Assembly: GCF_000143415.4 (NCBI RefSeq)
Contig: NW_003314308.1
Location: 452,794-516,793 of the forward strand
DNA length: 64,000 bases
Source of the DNA: Selaginella moellendorffii
Taxonomy: Eukaryota > Streptophyta > Lycopodiopsida > Selaginellales > Selaginellaceae
Direction: 5' to 3'
Shown: piece after piece, positions 22,947-37,951 of the stretch
How positions within the stretch are numbered: position 1 is the first letter of the stretch
Layout of the letters: every line of letters starts with the position of its first letter
The notes under the pieces: generated by a model
Databases searched by the model: none
Seen by the model: the letters and a program-made list of their open reading frames with translations, nothing else
Told to the model about the DNA's origin: nothing
Program-made: the position numbers and the translations under genes

Positions 22947-23509
22947 GGATCGCATTGCAAGAGACGATATCGATGTACTCCATGGATTCAAATAGCTCCA
23001 CCGCGTCGCCTAGATCGAGCCCTGAGAGCATCGTGTTGGCCGACACCAAATCTTTCATGAGCATCGAGTCAAAAAACTCTTTGGCCTCGACAGATCTTCC
23101 TTGCTGGACATACGCCGCTAGCATCGCATTGAGAGACCAAGTTCCTCTCGGGCATCGTATCAAAGATCTCTTTCGCCTGACACAAATGCCCGTTCTTCGC
23201 AAATGCTGTGAGCATGGCTGTCCACGATACAACATTTCGCTGCTCCATCTTATCAAACAAAATCTTAGACTCGCTAACAAGAACACTTTCCGATAAGATA
23301 TTGACCATAGTCCTCGCAGAGACAAGATCCCGCTCTGGCATCCCATCTACCAAAATCTTTGCCTCCTCCAGATGCCCGCGTTTGGCATACGCTGCAAGGA
23401 GCGAGCTCCAGCAAATCAAATGCCTCTCTGGCAGGAAATCAAACGCAAGTTTGGCGCCGAATAAATCTCCCCTGTGAATCCCCGCCAGGAACACCTCCCT
23501 GGACGACAT
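22947..23509 (-). pseudogene. PPR gene, 5' part only (right arm)
   Basis: Inverted copy of the first about 190 codons of the PPR gene at 19516, beginning with the same ATG context 55 bp from the tRNA gene. One frameshift at about 23145 (after PERNLVS) breaks it, and it is truncated at the CDC5 fusion. The conserved tRNA-PPR spacing shows that it arose with the inverted duplication. Confidence 0.9.
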
Positions 23510-23564
23510 TCTTACTTCACAGCATCTAATCGTGCAAAAACAATTGCATAACTGCGAAAGGACC

Positions 23565-23635
23565 TGCGCAGCCGGGGAATCGAACCCCGGTCAGTACCGT
23601 GGGAGGGTACTATGATACCACTACACCAGCTGCGC
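23565..23635 (-). tRNA. tRNA-Gly (anticodon CCC), inverted copy
   Basis: Reverse complement of the tRNA at 19381-19451, with identical stems, CCC anticodon loop and T arm as far as I can compare by eye. No disabling substitution is seen, so it should be functional. Confidence 0.97.
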
Positions 23636-23939
23636 TTCACGATAAAAACAACTCAATTACACCATCTCTATTTTATGTGGTGATGATGATAAAATGGTCT
23701 TATGATCCAGGGCACAAGGAAATGCTGCTACTTGATAATCTCGTAACACAGGACTTTCTTTGATTACAGGGATCTATCTTAATTGCAAAATATTACTAAC
23801 GTTGTAGTATAGAGGTGAGTATAAAGAAATTGTTTATTCAGTAATGTTTAAGCCCATTTTACAAAAGCACAAAACACTATTTGTGGGAGTGAGACGTTGA
23901 GGTTGGCGGAAGTTTATTAGTCTTGTAGTGACGATTGTA

Positions 23940-24986
23940 TTATGCATGCATTTGCTGGAAGGGGCAGCGCAATCCTCCATCGTAGTATGGTCCAAGCTTG
24001 CCCGATTTCAGCGCTCCCAGCTCTGCCAACTTGTATCCTTTCTCAAATGCCGGTGGCCGATACACATTCACGTTGAGCTGCCGGTACTCTTCCGGATTGG
24101 CAGCAGGATTGGGACACCAGTCCACCTCAATGCTGCCCTTGGCATCCCCTACACGTCTGGGAGGCATAAACACGGACACGCAGCTCCCAGCCAGGAGCTT
24201 GAACGCACCCAAGATGATCCACTCCACAATCACGGGCGGCTTTTCCAATCCCACTGCGCTCCTGATTGTGGGATCGATGAGTGCGCAGATCCCCGTCTCC
24301 ACCAGGGGCTGCAAGGGGCGAGGAAACGCGTCCAGCACCAGATGCTTGAGATCCTGGATGATGCTCTTGTTCTTGTCCGTGAAGATGGCGTTCTTGGCCT
24401 CGTAGTCGCGAATGTATTGTCACATCTCAGGGATGCTGTCCGGGATGTTTGTGATGCCCATCCTCACGCCCACGTCGTGCCACACAACATAGGCGGCCTG
24501 CTTCTCGTTGTCGGTCCACTTGCGGAATCCAAACCTCTCGGAGAAATCAATGGGACTGATCACGTTGAGGGACAGGACGTATGCGAATTGGTCGTTTGGG
24601 ATCTTGAACTTGCTGTGGATTCCATTCAATCTCCTCACCGCGTACGAGCCGCGATCGCTGTCGACGTGGTGGTGGATCATCTCGCTCACCAGAATGTTGG
24701 TCTCGGCGGCGCGCTTCTGGGGATCCTTGAGGCCGTACTTGGTCTTGAAGAGCAGATTTGTGATCCCGGGGATGCCGAGCGTGCGGATGGTGCCAAACTC
24801 GAGCGCCTTTTGCGACAGGAAGGGGAATTCCACGGAGTACATGTACCACAAGATCTTGCGGGCGTCTCTCACGGGGTGGAGCGACGCTAGAAATCGTGCC
24901 CTCTCTTCTCTCTTGCGGATACACACCATCTTCCATAGCGCTGCTGCTGTCACCATGATCACGAACAAGAGCAACATGGCTGCCAT
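23940..24986 (-). pseudogene. MpaB/Lcp-type oxygenase-like gene, copy M3, nonsense mutation
   Basis: The same 348-codon layout as M2 and M4 from ATG 24986. An arginine codon (CGA in other copies, in PEMRQYIRDYE) is TGA at 24420-24422, ending the frame after 188 residues. The remaining codons downstream are intact, so the lesion is a single C-to-T change. It could be recent or a sequencing error. Upstream GGAACCTTC-type elements and the TATA box are conserved. Confidence 0.88.
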
Positions 24987-25570
24987 GGATCAAATTTTGC
25001 AAAAGTATTTGGTGATGGAGCCGAGAGAGTTTCTGTAGTAATGCTGCTTTCTCTTCTAATGAATGAATGATAGAGGGAGAGAAGATGGTTTTATACCAGT
25101 GAGAGTTGAGCCACTGATCCAACAGAGATCTTTCACGTTTTTCATTTCTACCATGTTTCATGAACAGCCTACGCGGTCCCAAAGTAAACGATCCGTAAAC
25201 AGTCTTTGTTGTCCCATTAAGTTGATCTTTTCCTTGTCAGTTTTGTTTAGCACCATATCAATCAGTGGAACGAAGGTTCCGATGTTAACATCGCGGCTTG
25301 CATGCATTTAACACCATATCATTTCAGTGGAACGAAGGTTCCTTCCAACTTTATTAAGCTGATTACCTCATACTTTATGCTCCGCACATTCTACAGGGGT
25401 GCCACAAACACCATGTGAGGAAAACCGAGATTCCTGGATGTTTACCAGAATAAAATTCATTGTTACACTGTTGGACCATTGATTCAAAGAAACGAGCTGT
25501 GAACCAAAGAGACTTAGGAACCGAAGATGCTGGTACAATCGCTAGACATTTAAACCATTACAAATATTTA
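24987..25570 (-). promoter_or_regulatory. Upstream region of M3 / 3' flank of CDC5 copy C3
   Basis: Homologous to the intervals before M1, M2 and M4. The TATA box reads TTTTATA on the plus strand near 25090. Two GAAGGTTC palindromic cores lie near 25274 and 25336. No gene seen. Confidence 0.5.
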
Positions 25571-25574
25571 CACA

Positions 25575-27476
<1,902 letters not shown>

Positions 27477-27582
27477 CTAACCCTAATCCTCTAAACCCTA
27501 AAGATTTTCAAGAATGCCAATCTCGCTTGGCGGCCGTTCTTCCATTGTCAATGAGATCTTCGGCGTAGCTCAGGTTTCCAGC

Positions 27583-28130
27583 TCAACTGTAGTGCTGCTT
27601 GGTGATCTTGGTCACACCAAAGTCTTGCAGCATTGATCGAAAGAAAACTCGGCCAGCTTCCATCTTTCCTGCATGGCTACAAACCGGGAGAATCTCCATC
27701 CTGATATTGTCAAACGTAGTCAGGGCTCGATCAAAGCTCCCGGTGTGACAAGCCCACGATCCCGAGATGATGTCATGATCTGGCATGCGTCTGAAAGATT
27801 TTAAAGTGTGATAGATAAAAGTTGCCACTTTGCATGAGCGTGAGCAAGAGCATGGACGTCCAAGGGAGGACGTTGCGATCGGGCATTCCCACAAAGAATC
27901 TCTAGCACTCCTGCTTACGCATCAAGCAGTGCGCTGAAGCTCTCGAGAATGTGCTGCTGTATCTCATCAAAGATTTGCTTGGCCTCCTTCACCACAAAGC
28001 TTGATTCATAGGCTGCCACCATGGCGCTCCATGAAACTAGATTTCGCTTGGGCATCCCATCTCGGCAGCTCTCCTGCTTGACCATATGCTGTCAGCATCG
28101 CGTTGGTTGAGATCACATCGTGGACCGGTA
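27583..28130 (-). pseudogene. Degenerate PPR fragment (right arm)
   Basis: Inverted counterpart of 8540-9160, with pieces such as FGVTKITKQ-YS, SHAGKMEAG and QIFDE-Q. Frameshifted and internally deleted. It stands directly before the CDC5 copy C3 promoter. Confidence 0.8.
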
Positions 28131-28169
28131 TGTTTTGGGATTGCAGAGCATGGTGGTACTCGATAAGTG

Positions 28170-28800
28170 GATCTCTCCCTAGAAGATCATCAGTCAGTGA
28201 TAAATCTCATATTTCACTGCTCTAACTGTCTTGTCTTGAAGCCATTTTTGGAGTGCTTGTGCCAAATCGTTCATACATTAAGCTGATAGAATCGTCTATA
28301 GCCGGCATGGAGTGTTTTTTTTTCGTTTTTTATGTATACAATGACGCACTTCCATGCAAGAAGTTCTAATGGCTATAATCCAGACTCAAGCAGGATGACG
28401 GGGTAGGAGATGTCGTCAGAGTGCAATTTAGTCCGAATAAACTGGTCAACTCTTACTCCATCCCACTCATTCATGCCCGGAGCTGTGTCACTAGTGTTGT
28501 GCTATACTTTTGTGAGGAAGAAATGCCTCTTCACACTCCAATGGGGCATGGCAATCGGATTGAAAAGAATGGTATGCCCTGCGAGCTGCTTCGATGTGGT
28601 CTGCAACCCGCTTTCCAGGGGTTAATTCCAAGCCCAGGTATTTGTAAGAGTCCAAGGGTAAAAGCAGGCAGTGTCCAAATACCTTAAGCTTCGTTTTGGA
28701 GAGGTTGACCTCCATTCCAAATGCAGTGCAAAAATGGCTAAGGACGAGATCGATATAGTATATGGTAATCGTATCATATCGTATGATGGAGAGGGGGCAA
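28170..28800 (-). mobile_element. LINE 3' tail remnant (right arm)
   Basis: The minus strand reads EVNLSKTKLKVFGH, DSYKYLGLELTPGKRVADHI and AARRAYHSF, which belong to the C-terminal part of a LINE reverse transcriptase. The frame is longer here than in the left-arm copy (28491-28715 open). The 5' part of the element is missing. Confidence 0.8.
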
Positions 28801-28886
28801 TTTGGCTTTCTCCAGCAGAACGATTGTAGCCTCTCCTGTATCTGTTATCTCACTCTTTTTCCAGTCACTCCCTCAAATCTGGCGAT

Positions 28887-30715
28887 TTGGCTCTTCACAA
28901 TGAGGCTGAATTGAGGTCTAACCCTGCATTTTTCATAATTTCCTTCCCAGTGCTTACTGGATCTAGCTTTACCCATTGGTTGGCTAGGATCTTAAGCCGT
29001 ATTGTCTCAGTGGTCGTACTGCTACTTATCATTGGATTGATCATCCTGGGAGATAAAGTCTATGACATATCTTTCATCTTCTTCAACATACAACAGAGTT
29101 TCAGTGGGAGTTTTGGGGATAAGTTTATAGTCGCGGGATGCACGACATTGATATGCACAATGCTAGCAAGGTACTTCAATCTGCAGTTGGGAGTCTTCTC
29201 TTTAGGTCCCGGTCTACTTCTTCAAAATTTTGCAAGGAGATACCTCCTCACTACGGGCTTGACTGAGGCAGCAGGGCTCCTTGCCTTAAGTGGTCTCAAA
29301 CGCGAACAGAGCCGACAACAGCTTGTCCTACTCAGCTACTTAGCGGCTCTTACAATCCGTTTTTGTGGATGCAAGAACGAAACCAAGTAGCTGAGTAGGA
29401 CAAGCTGTTGTCGGCTCTGTTCTCGGTTTTGGGAGTCCCTCATGTACATGTGGCTGCCTCGATCTCATCTCTTACTTGACTTATGGATCCTTCTACTGTC
29501 TGCAATATTTGTAAGTATAGCTAGGAGCAATGAGGATATGGAGAAACAAGGAAAAACCAGCGAGCAGACCATGAACAAGCTGAACATATGTTCCAGGTTG
29601 ACAAGATGTTCTTTGGAAGCAACTTAGCTCAGCACATGAAACACTTCGATAGTCAGTATACTTTTCTCTGGGTAGAAGGTATGGGTTTGCTGATATTTTT
29701 AGCGTACTATACGATCATCAATCTTCTAATCAATCATCCAGCTGGACCGGAGACTCTAGTGTGCTCCGTTATCATATTGCTGTATCTTAGTATGCAGTGC
29801 TCTCCAGGGTTCCTTGCTCGTATAGACATCGCAGTCGAACTTGTCACCACATGGAAACAATGGCAAGCAAGATTTTCCAGTGGGAGTGGTTCCATGACTT
29901 GCTACAGTTCTTTCATGTTCTAATGGAAGGAACGCCCTTGGAGGATGTGCATAACCACGAACACATGGTGCAATACTGGCTAAGATGCTGGAAGGCTATG
30001 AATTGATGTGCTATGTGATATTCTTTGAACTGGCCCGTGCTACAACTCGTGCTTGCCTCGTATGCTTTGCGGTCCCATTCAAGCTGATCATGGGTAGCAT
30101 ACAAGGTCAAGGATACTTGGTCAGACAAAATAGCACCAAGTCTAGCTTATGTTGCTGTTCAGCTTTCTGCACCAGACATACACAAGGTTACAAGGACCAT
30201 TATAGAAGCTGAAGCAGCATTAAATAGTAGAAAGCAGTGTGCTGTATGTATTGAAACAATGGATGCTGCACTGCAACTCAACGAGTTTAAGACGAAGATC
30301 TGATACAATCGATATGGCTCTATGTGGCATGGCTTTTGCATCGGTTGAGGAAGTAGATGGCAATTATCAGATTGTACGAGATCTACGTAATCTTCTTATC
30401 CTCATTAGGCTGTACCATAAGAGCATGTTCTAACCGAGCAGTGAGGATGTTAAGGAGCTGAGAGAAAATCTGGCGGTTTAACTGAAACAATTTAGTTTGA
30501 TCCACTATGAAAATGGATATAAGGTGAATAGCGCACTGGCTAGGCAATGGGGATACATTGGTGATGGGGACTGGAAAGTTATGAAAGCTCATCTTTGCTG
30601 CTCCAGGCTCACGATCAGCCTAGAGAGGGAGAGAACCTCAGTTTCACAGCAGTGATTCTTTGGATGGAAAAGAGGAGAGGCCCGACATTCCTACAAATAA
30701 GGTTCAACCGTGAAG
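28887..30715 (+). pseudogene. Membrane-protein gene, copy D, degenerate
   Basis: Homologous to the intact gene at 5510-7354. It opens well (HWLARILSRIVSVVVLLLII ... FCGCKNETK), then is broken at 29387. There a stretch of about 35 bp is the reverse complement of 29305-29340 and replaces about 19 bp of normal sequence. Downstream are further small deletions (near 29590, 29640 and 29850), frame changes and a stop after KTKI. The flank at 28920-28960 has no MITE and so provides the empty site for the element at 7396. Confidence 0.9.
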
Positions 30716-31327
30716 ACCTCCAAAATTGAGTGCGAGATTTGATGAAGTTCTTATCTCAATTTTGTGGCAACCTGATATTGGTTGAACACATAGACGTGGT
30801 TGACACTTTTGGCTAGAGTCAGAGAATTCACCTGCAGCAATTATCTGTTTTTTGACAAGTTCGCTGCCTCAAATTTCTGTACTTGGCACCTGTGGAAAGA
30901 AAGACATCAAGTTGCTCTTCTACTATCATGCTCTTAACGGACAGTGGCTCGCCTGTTAAGGTGCTCTAGCCGTTTGCAGCCAATGCTAATCCAAGCACGC
31001 AACCAGCTCGAAATTTTCCCAGTCGTGGATCTGCTAGCTACAGCTTCCACCCCTCGAAATCCGTCAATCCGACCAGCAGGAAGCGATGGAATCCAATCAA
31101 TCGCAGCAAACGTACCATTGCCGCAACAGCCTTAGCGAGTGACGCCTTGTTCTAGATCGATCGCTGCGAGGCGCATTCCCTCCAAATTGGCGACAGGATG
31201 CGAAACGCGCAGATCTGATCGCGGCCCGGCGCCTCTACCAATTTACAAAAACACAAAACAAGCACTATTTGTGGGAGTGAGACGTTGAGGTTGGCGGAAG
31301 TTTATTAGTCTTGTAGTGACGATTGTA
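30716..31327. other. Spacer between membrane-gene copy D and M4
   Basis: Inverted copy of 14196-14640 plus the membrane-gene 3' flank. No supported gene. Confidence 0.6.
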
Positions 31328-32374
31328 TTATGCATGCATTTGCTGGAAGGGGCAGCGCAATCCTCCATCGTAGTATGGTCCAAGCTTGCCCGATTTCAGC
31401 GCTCCCAGCTCTGCCAACTTGTATCCTTTCTCAAATGCCGGTGGCCGATACACATTCACGTTGAGCTGCCGGTACTCTTCCGGATTGGCAGCAGGATTGG
31501 GACACCAGTCCACCTCAATGCTGCCCTTGGCATCCCCTACACGTGTGGGAGGCATAAACACGGACACGCAGCTCCCAGCCAGGAGCTTGAACGCACCCAA
31601 GATGATCCACTCCACAATCACGGGCGGCTTTTCCAATCCCACTGCGCTCCTGATTGTGGGATCGATGAGTGCGCAGATCCCAGTCTCCACCAGGGGCTGC
31701 AAGGGGCGAGGAAACGCGTCCAGCACCAGATGCTTGAGATCCTGGATGATGCTCTTGTTCTTGTCCGTGAAGATGGCGTTCTTGGCCTCGTAGTCGCGAA
31801 TGTATTGTCGCATCTCAGGGATGCTGTCCGGGATGTTTGTGATGCCCATCCTCACGCCCACGTCGTGCCACACAACATAGGCGGCCTGCTTCTCGTTGTC
31901 GGTCCACTTGCGGAATCCAAACCTCTCGGAGAAATCAATGGGACTGATCACGTTGAGGGAGAGGACGTATGCGAATTGGTCGTTTGGGATCTTGAACTTG
32001 CTGTGGATTCCATTCAATCTCCTCACCGCGTAAGAGCCGCGATCGCTGTCGACGTGGTGGTGGATCATCTCGCTCACCAGAATGTTGGTCTCGGCGGCGC
32101 GCTTCTGGGGATCCTTGAGGCCGTACTTGGTCTTGAAGAGCAGATTTGTGATCCCGGGGATGCCGAGCGTGCGGATGGTGCCAAACTCGAGCGCCTTTTG
32201 CGACAGGAAGGGGAATTCCACGGAGTACATGTACCACAAGATCTTGCGGGCGTCTCTCACGGGGTGGAGCGACGCTAGAAATCGTGCCCTCTCTTCTCTC
32301 TTGCGGATACACACCATCTTCCATAGCGCTGCGGCTGTCACCATGATCACGAACAAGAGCAACATGGCTGCCAT
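31328..32374 (-). CDS. MpaB/Lcp-type oxygenase-like protein (DUF2236), 348 aa, copy M4, intact
   Basis: Complete single-exon gene from ATG 32374, almost identical to M2. It has the same N-terminal hydrophobic anchor and the conserved RRLNGIHSKF and YVVWHDVGVRMGI motifs. It carries KFKIPND where M1 and M2 have KFRIPND, and MPPTRVGD at the end like M1. The upstream TATA is at 32477-32483 (plus-strand TTTTATA) and the two palindromic GAAnnTTC cores are at 32659-32668 and 32721-32730. Substrate unknown; the family assignment rests on motif recognition only. Confidence 0.75.
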   Translation of the reverse strand: MAAMLLLFVIMVTAAALWKMVCIRKREERARFLASLHPVRDARKILWYMYSVEFPFLSQKALEFGTIRTLGIPGITNLLFKTKYGLKDPQKRAAETNILVSEMIHHHVDSDRGSYAVRRLNGIHSKFKIPNDQFAYVLSLNVISPIDFSERFGFRKWTDNEKQAAYVVWHDVGVRMGITNIPDSIPEMRQYIRDYEAKNAIFTDKNKSIIQDLKHLVLDAFPRPLQPLVETGICALIDPTIRSAVGLEKPPVIVEWIILGAFKLLAGSCVSVFMPPTRVGDAKGSIEVDWCPNPAANPEEYRQLNVNVYRPPAFEKGYKLAELGALKSGKLGPYYDGGLRCPFQQMHA

Positions 32375-32658
32375 GGATCAAATTTTGCAAAAGTATTTGG
32401 TGATGGAGCCGAGAGAGTTTCTGTAGTAATGCTGCTTTCTCTTCTAATGAATGAATGATAGAGGGAGAGAAGATGGTTTTATACCAGTGAGAGTTGAGCC
32501 ACTGATCCAACAGAGATCTTTCACGTTTTTCATTTCTACCATGTTTCATGAACAGCCTACGCGGTCCCAAAGTAAACGATCCGTAAACAGTCTTTCTTGT
32601 CCCATTAAGTTGATCTTTTCCTTGTCAGTTTTGTTTAGCACCATATCAATCAGTGGAA

Positions 32659-32730
32659 CGAAGGTTCCGATGTTAACATCGCGTCTTGCATGCATTTAAC
32701 ACCATATCATTTCAGTAGAACGAAGGTTCC
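32659..32730 (-). promoter_or_regulatory. Paired GAAnnTTC elements upstream of M4
   Basis: Two copies of the core CGAAGGTTCC about 62 bp apart, each next to a TCA(A/T)TCAGTGGAACG or CATTTCAGTAGAACG-like block. They lie about 175-250 bp upstream of the TATA box and are conserved at all four MpaB-like loci. Heat-shock-like by shape, with no direct evidence. Confidence 0.45.
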
Positions 32731-32955
32731 TTCCAACTTTATTAAGCTGATTACCTCATATTTCATGCTCCGCACATTCTACAGGGGTGCCACAAACACC
32801 ATGTGAGGAAAACCGAGATTCCTGGATGTTTACCAGAATAAAATTCATTGTTAGACTGTTGGACCATGGATTCAAAGAAACGAGCTGTGAACCAAAGAGA
32901 CTTAGGAACCGAAGATGCTGGTACAATCGCTAGACATTTAAACCATTACAAATAT

Positions 32956-35510
<2,555 letters not shown>

Positions 35511-35579
35511 CTAGCCAGCAGCAGGAGTGGAGTGACGAGCGCCGCTAGAGGGAGAGCGCCCGGTAACCCTAGAAACTCT

Positions 35580-35589
35580 AAACCCTAAA
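35580..35589. promoter_or_regulatory. Telo-box upstream of CDC5
   Basis: AAACCCTAAA, a plant telo-box, lies 85 bp upstream of the CDC5 start codon. Related AACCCTA motifs occur upstream of CDC5 copies C1 (about 10475-10495) and C3 (about 27480-27503), indicating a conserved promoter element. Confidence 0.5.
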
Positions 35590-35673
35590 CACAAAAAAAT
35601 CTTGTCATGGATATACCAGAATAATCTGTACGACATTGTGTACGAATAACTAAGTAAGAATCTTCGCGAAGCT

Positions 35674-36868
35674 TTAGTCCACAAAATATGATGGAGGATC
35701 TGGAGGAGATTTGGAACCTGGAGAAAGAAAAGGAGGAAGCAAAATGTGACAGGAAAACTCTCAAGGAAACTTTACCAGAGGAAGAAATCCATGATCCAGC
35801 GACGCACACATCCACACTATCACTGTTAAATGCGGTGGCTGTGAAATTCGGTGGCCGCGAGCAGTCCATCTATCCATGATCAAGCTCGAAGCTCGTCAGA
35901 GAAAAAAACGAGAAAGAAGAAATCTATTCACTTACAGAGTGAGTAGTATCCCATCCAATGTGAGCAATGTGCTTGACATCTGTGGGATAGCCGATCTCGA
36001 TATCACTTCTTTCTGCGAGATGTGTCAGTAAGTTGGAACAGTGACAAGTTGAAGCACGTACCAAACAAGTGTCGCAATCTTCGCAATCCCTTGAACTTGA
36101 GCCTTTGCCTCTTGCGTCGTTCTTGGTGTAATGACATAAGAACTTCTGCCACGGGAGAAACGAAAAGAACATTTATGAGACTCGACCAACCAAACATTGT
36201 CAGTGAGGATGCCGCTTACTTGGAACGGCAGCATTTTGAGCTTGGCTGCAGGAGGAGGAAGTGATTTTTGTGGCTAGATCGTTGATAGCCCTCTGAATTC
36301 TAGCTTGCGTTTCCTGCGCGGCTTTGCGATTGCTGAAACCAAACCCCTTGTGACTGCCATTCTAGCAAGCGCCACGAATCAAGCATTAACATACCAAACT
36401 GAGTAGAACGAACAAACCTCGTGACGGAGTACAAAGAATTGTTGCGACAAGGTACTAAACACTTGGGGATCACGCACGGTGTACTCAAACAAGAGCTGAC
36501 CGTCCTGACAACAGAGAGAAGTCATAAAAATTCAAGAACAAAAACTATTCTTACCAGGAGATCACGCAGCTGAAGCCGCACAAACGCGTTCTCAAGCACC
36601 CTCATGTGTAGCTCTCCTATCAGAGCTCTAGAGTGCCACGAAACACTTCCTTGCGCTGCCTCGAACATGAGAACCGGACACTTAGCCTGCGAGAAAGTCT
36701 CAATCTTAAGAAACCCACCAAAAACCAACAAGAGATCCTCACACATACCAAAAAATTCGGCGTCTCCATAGCTCCCTTGTGTTGTTCTTCCGCTATGGCT
36801 CGAGCTGGAGAGCATAGATCAAACTTTCCTTTGGTGTTTTGTCGACTGCGATGAACAGCCCCTGACAC
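35674..36868 (-). CDS. WH1 (EVH1)-basic-CRIB protein, WASP-like N-terminal architecture, 259 aa
   Basis: Eight exons splice in phase with GT-AG sites: 36868-36749, 36686-36555, 36504-36418, 36361-36220, 36145-36062, 36012-35936, 35869-35776 and 35717-35674. Residues about 40-150 align by eye with a WH1 domain (VLMFEAAQGSVSW, RVLENAFVRLQLRDL, GQLLFEYTV, GFGFSNRKAAQ). Residues 168-186 are strongly basic (ERRKRQRLKFKGLRR), as in the PIP2-binding patch before the N-WASP GTPase-binding domain. Residues 195-210 are a CRIB motif (IGYPTDVKHIAHIGWD), the plant ROP/Rac-binding signature. The protein stops 49 residues later (PPDPPSYFVD), with no WH2/VCA actin-nucleating tail. Inferred role: a ROP effector or adaptor in actin regulation. 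The start at 36868 is the least certain part. Confidence 0.78.
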
Positions 36869-36948
36869 GTGGAATCCATCCGAGGGTCCATCTCGAGCTT
36901 GCTTTGCTTGGTTGTAAAAAGTGAGCTACCTGTGGACTGCTCGTCTCA

Positions 36949-37887
36949 TCACTTCTTTAGTGGAGCAAAGAGCTTGGAAATCTCTCCACTTTCGGCCAGT
37001 TCGCTCATCACGTCAGCTCCACCAACAAATTCACCCTTGACGAAGACTTGCGGGATCGTCGGCCACTGGCTGTAAGACTTGATGGCTTCTCTCACACCAG
37101 AGTTGTGTTCTTCGTCCAAAACGTTCACTGTCTCAAAGTCCACGCCTTGCTGCTCGAGGATGGTGAGCACCCGGTGAGAGAAGCCACACTGTGGAGCGGT
37201 CCTGGAGCCTTTGATGAAGGCGACGACGTTGTGGGTCTTGACGACGATGCCGATGAGCTCCTCGAGCGTGATGGTCAGCTCCTTGTCCCGCGATGGCTTC
37301 ATCTTTAGATCGTTCTTGGCTTTCTTCTTTGCAGTCCAGGTGGTGTTCCCGGGAGAGTTTCCACTGGGAACACTGCCAGTAGCTTTGATGTGCTCTTCCA
37401 CCCAAGCTTGCCATGCCTGCTTAAGTTCTTCTCTATTCGCGCTCTCCACCACAGCCACCTAAAGAAGGACGATAAACAATGAAGAAAGATTTACAAAGAA
37501 TGGATGAAGCATTACCTTGACAGCGCCACAGAGCTCTGGCAAATCCCTGGCATGGCCCTGGACGCTCGTAGAAATCCTCCTAGACATCCCTACGAACTGG
37601 AGCTCGCCTTGCTTGTCATAGATCGCATAGACTCCTTGCGCGGCAGGGATCTTGCTAAGCTCTTCCGGAACGATGCTCGAGCTCTCTACCTCCGAAAGCT
37701 TTCTAACGCTGCTACACACGATATTTCTAGCGATTCTCCTCGGATTCTTGCTGCGAATTCCGGCACTAGCGCTAAATCTCAAGCCAAGAACCTGTTTCTC
37801 GCCAATGCTGTGCGCGCTGCGCCGAGGTACCGGAGAGACGATGCCTGGGATGCAATGCGAGAGGAAACCGATCGAGCCGGCCGCCAT
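36949..37887 (-). CDS. GRXS16: Monothiol glutaredoxin with N-terminal GIY-YIG-like domain, chloroplast (GRXS16 type), 293 aa
   Basis: Two exons (37887-37516 and 37458-36949). The N-terminus, rich in R, S and A with few acids, is a likely chloroplast transit peptide. Residues about 75-135 form the GIY-YIG endonuclease-like domain of GRXS16 (GVYAIYDKQGELQFVGMSRRI). The C-terminal glutaredoxin domain has the CGFS active site at 215-218 (PQCGFSHRV), TIPQVFVKGEFVGGAD for glutathione binding, and a conserved C-terminal region. Class II glutaredoxins of this type bind [2Fe-2S] clusters with glutathione and act in plastid iron-sulfur transfer and redox control. The divergent start is 64 bp from the PPR gene start at 37952, so a shared bidirectional promoter is likely. 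Confidence 0.95.
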
Positions 37888-37951
37888 TTTGGCTCTTCTC
37901 TAGCTCAAGAACCCTAACAAAATATTTTGATGGGCATTTGGATAGCTCGCT
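37888..37951. promoter_or_regulatory. 64-bp bidirectional promoter between GRXS16 and a PPR gene
   Basis: The start codons of the two divergent genes are only 64 bp apart. The interval contains AACCCTAAC (a telo-box-like motif) near 37909-37917 and no TATA box is seen. Both proteins are predicted to be organellar. Confidence 0.5.
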
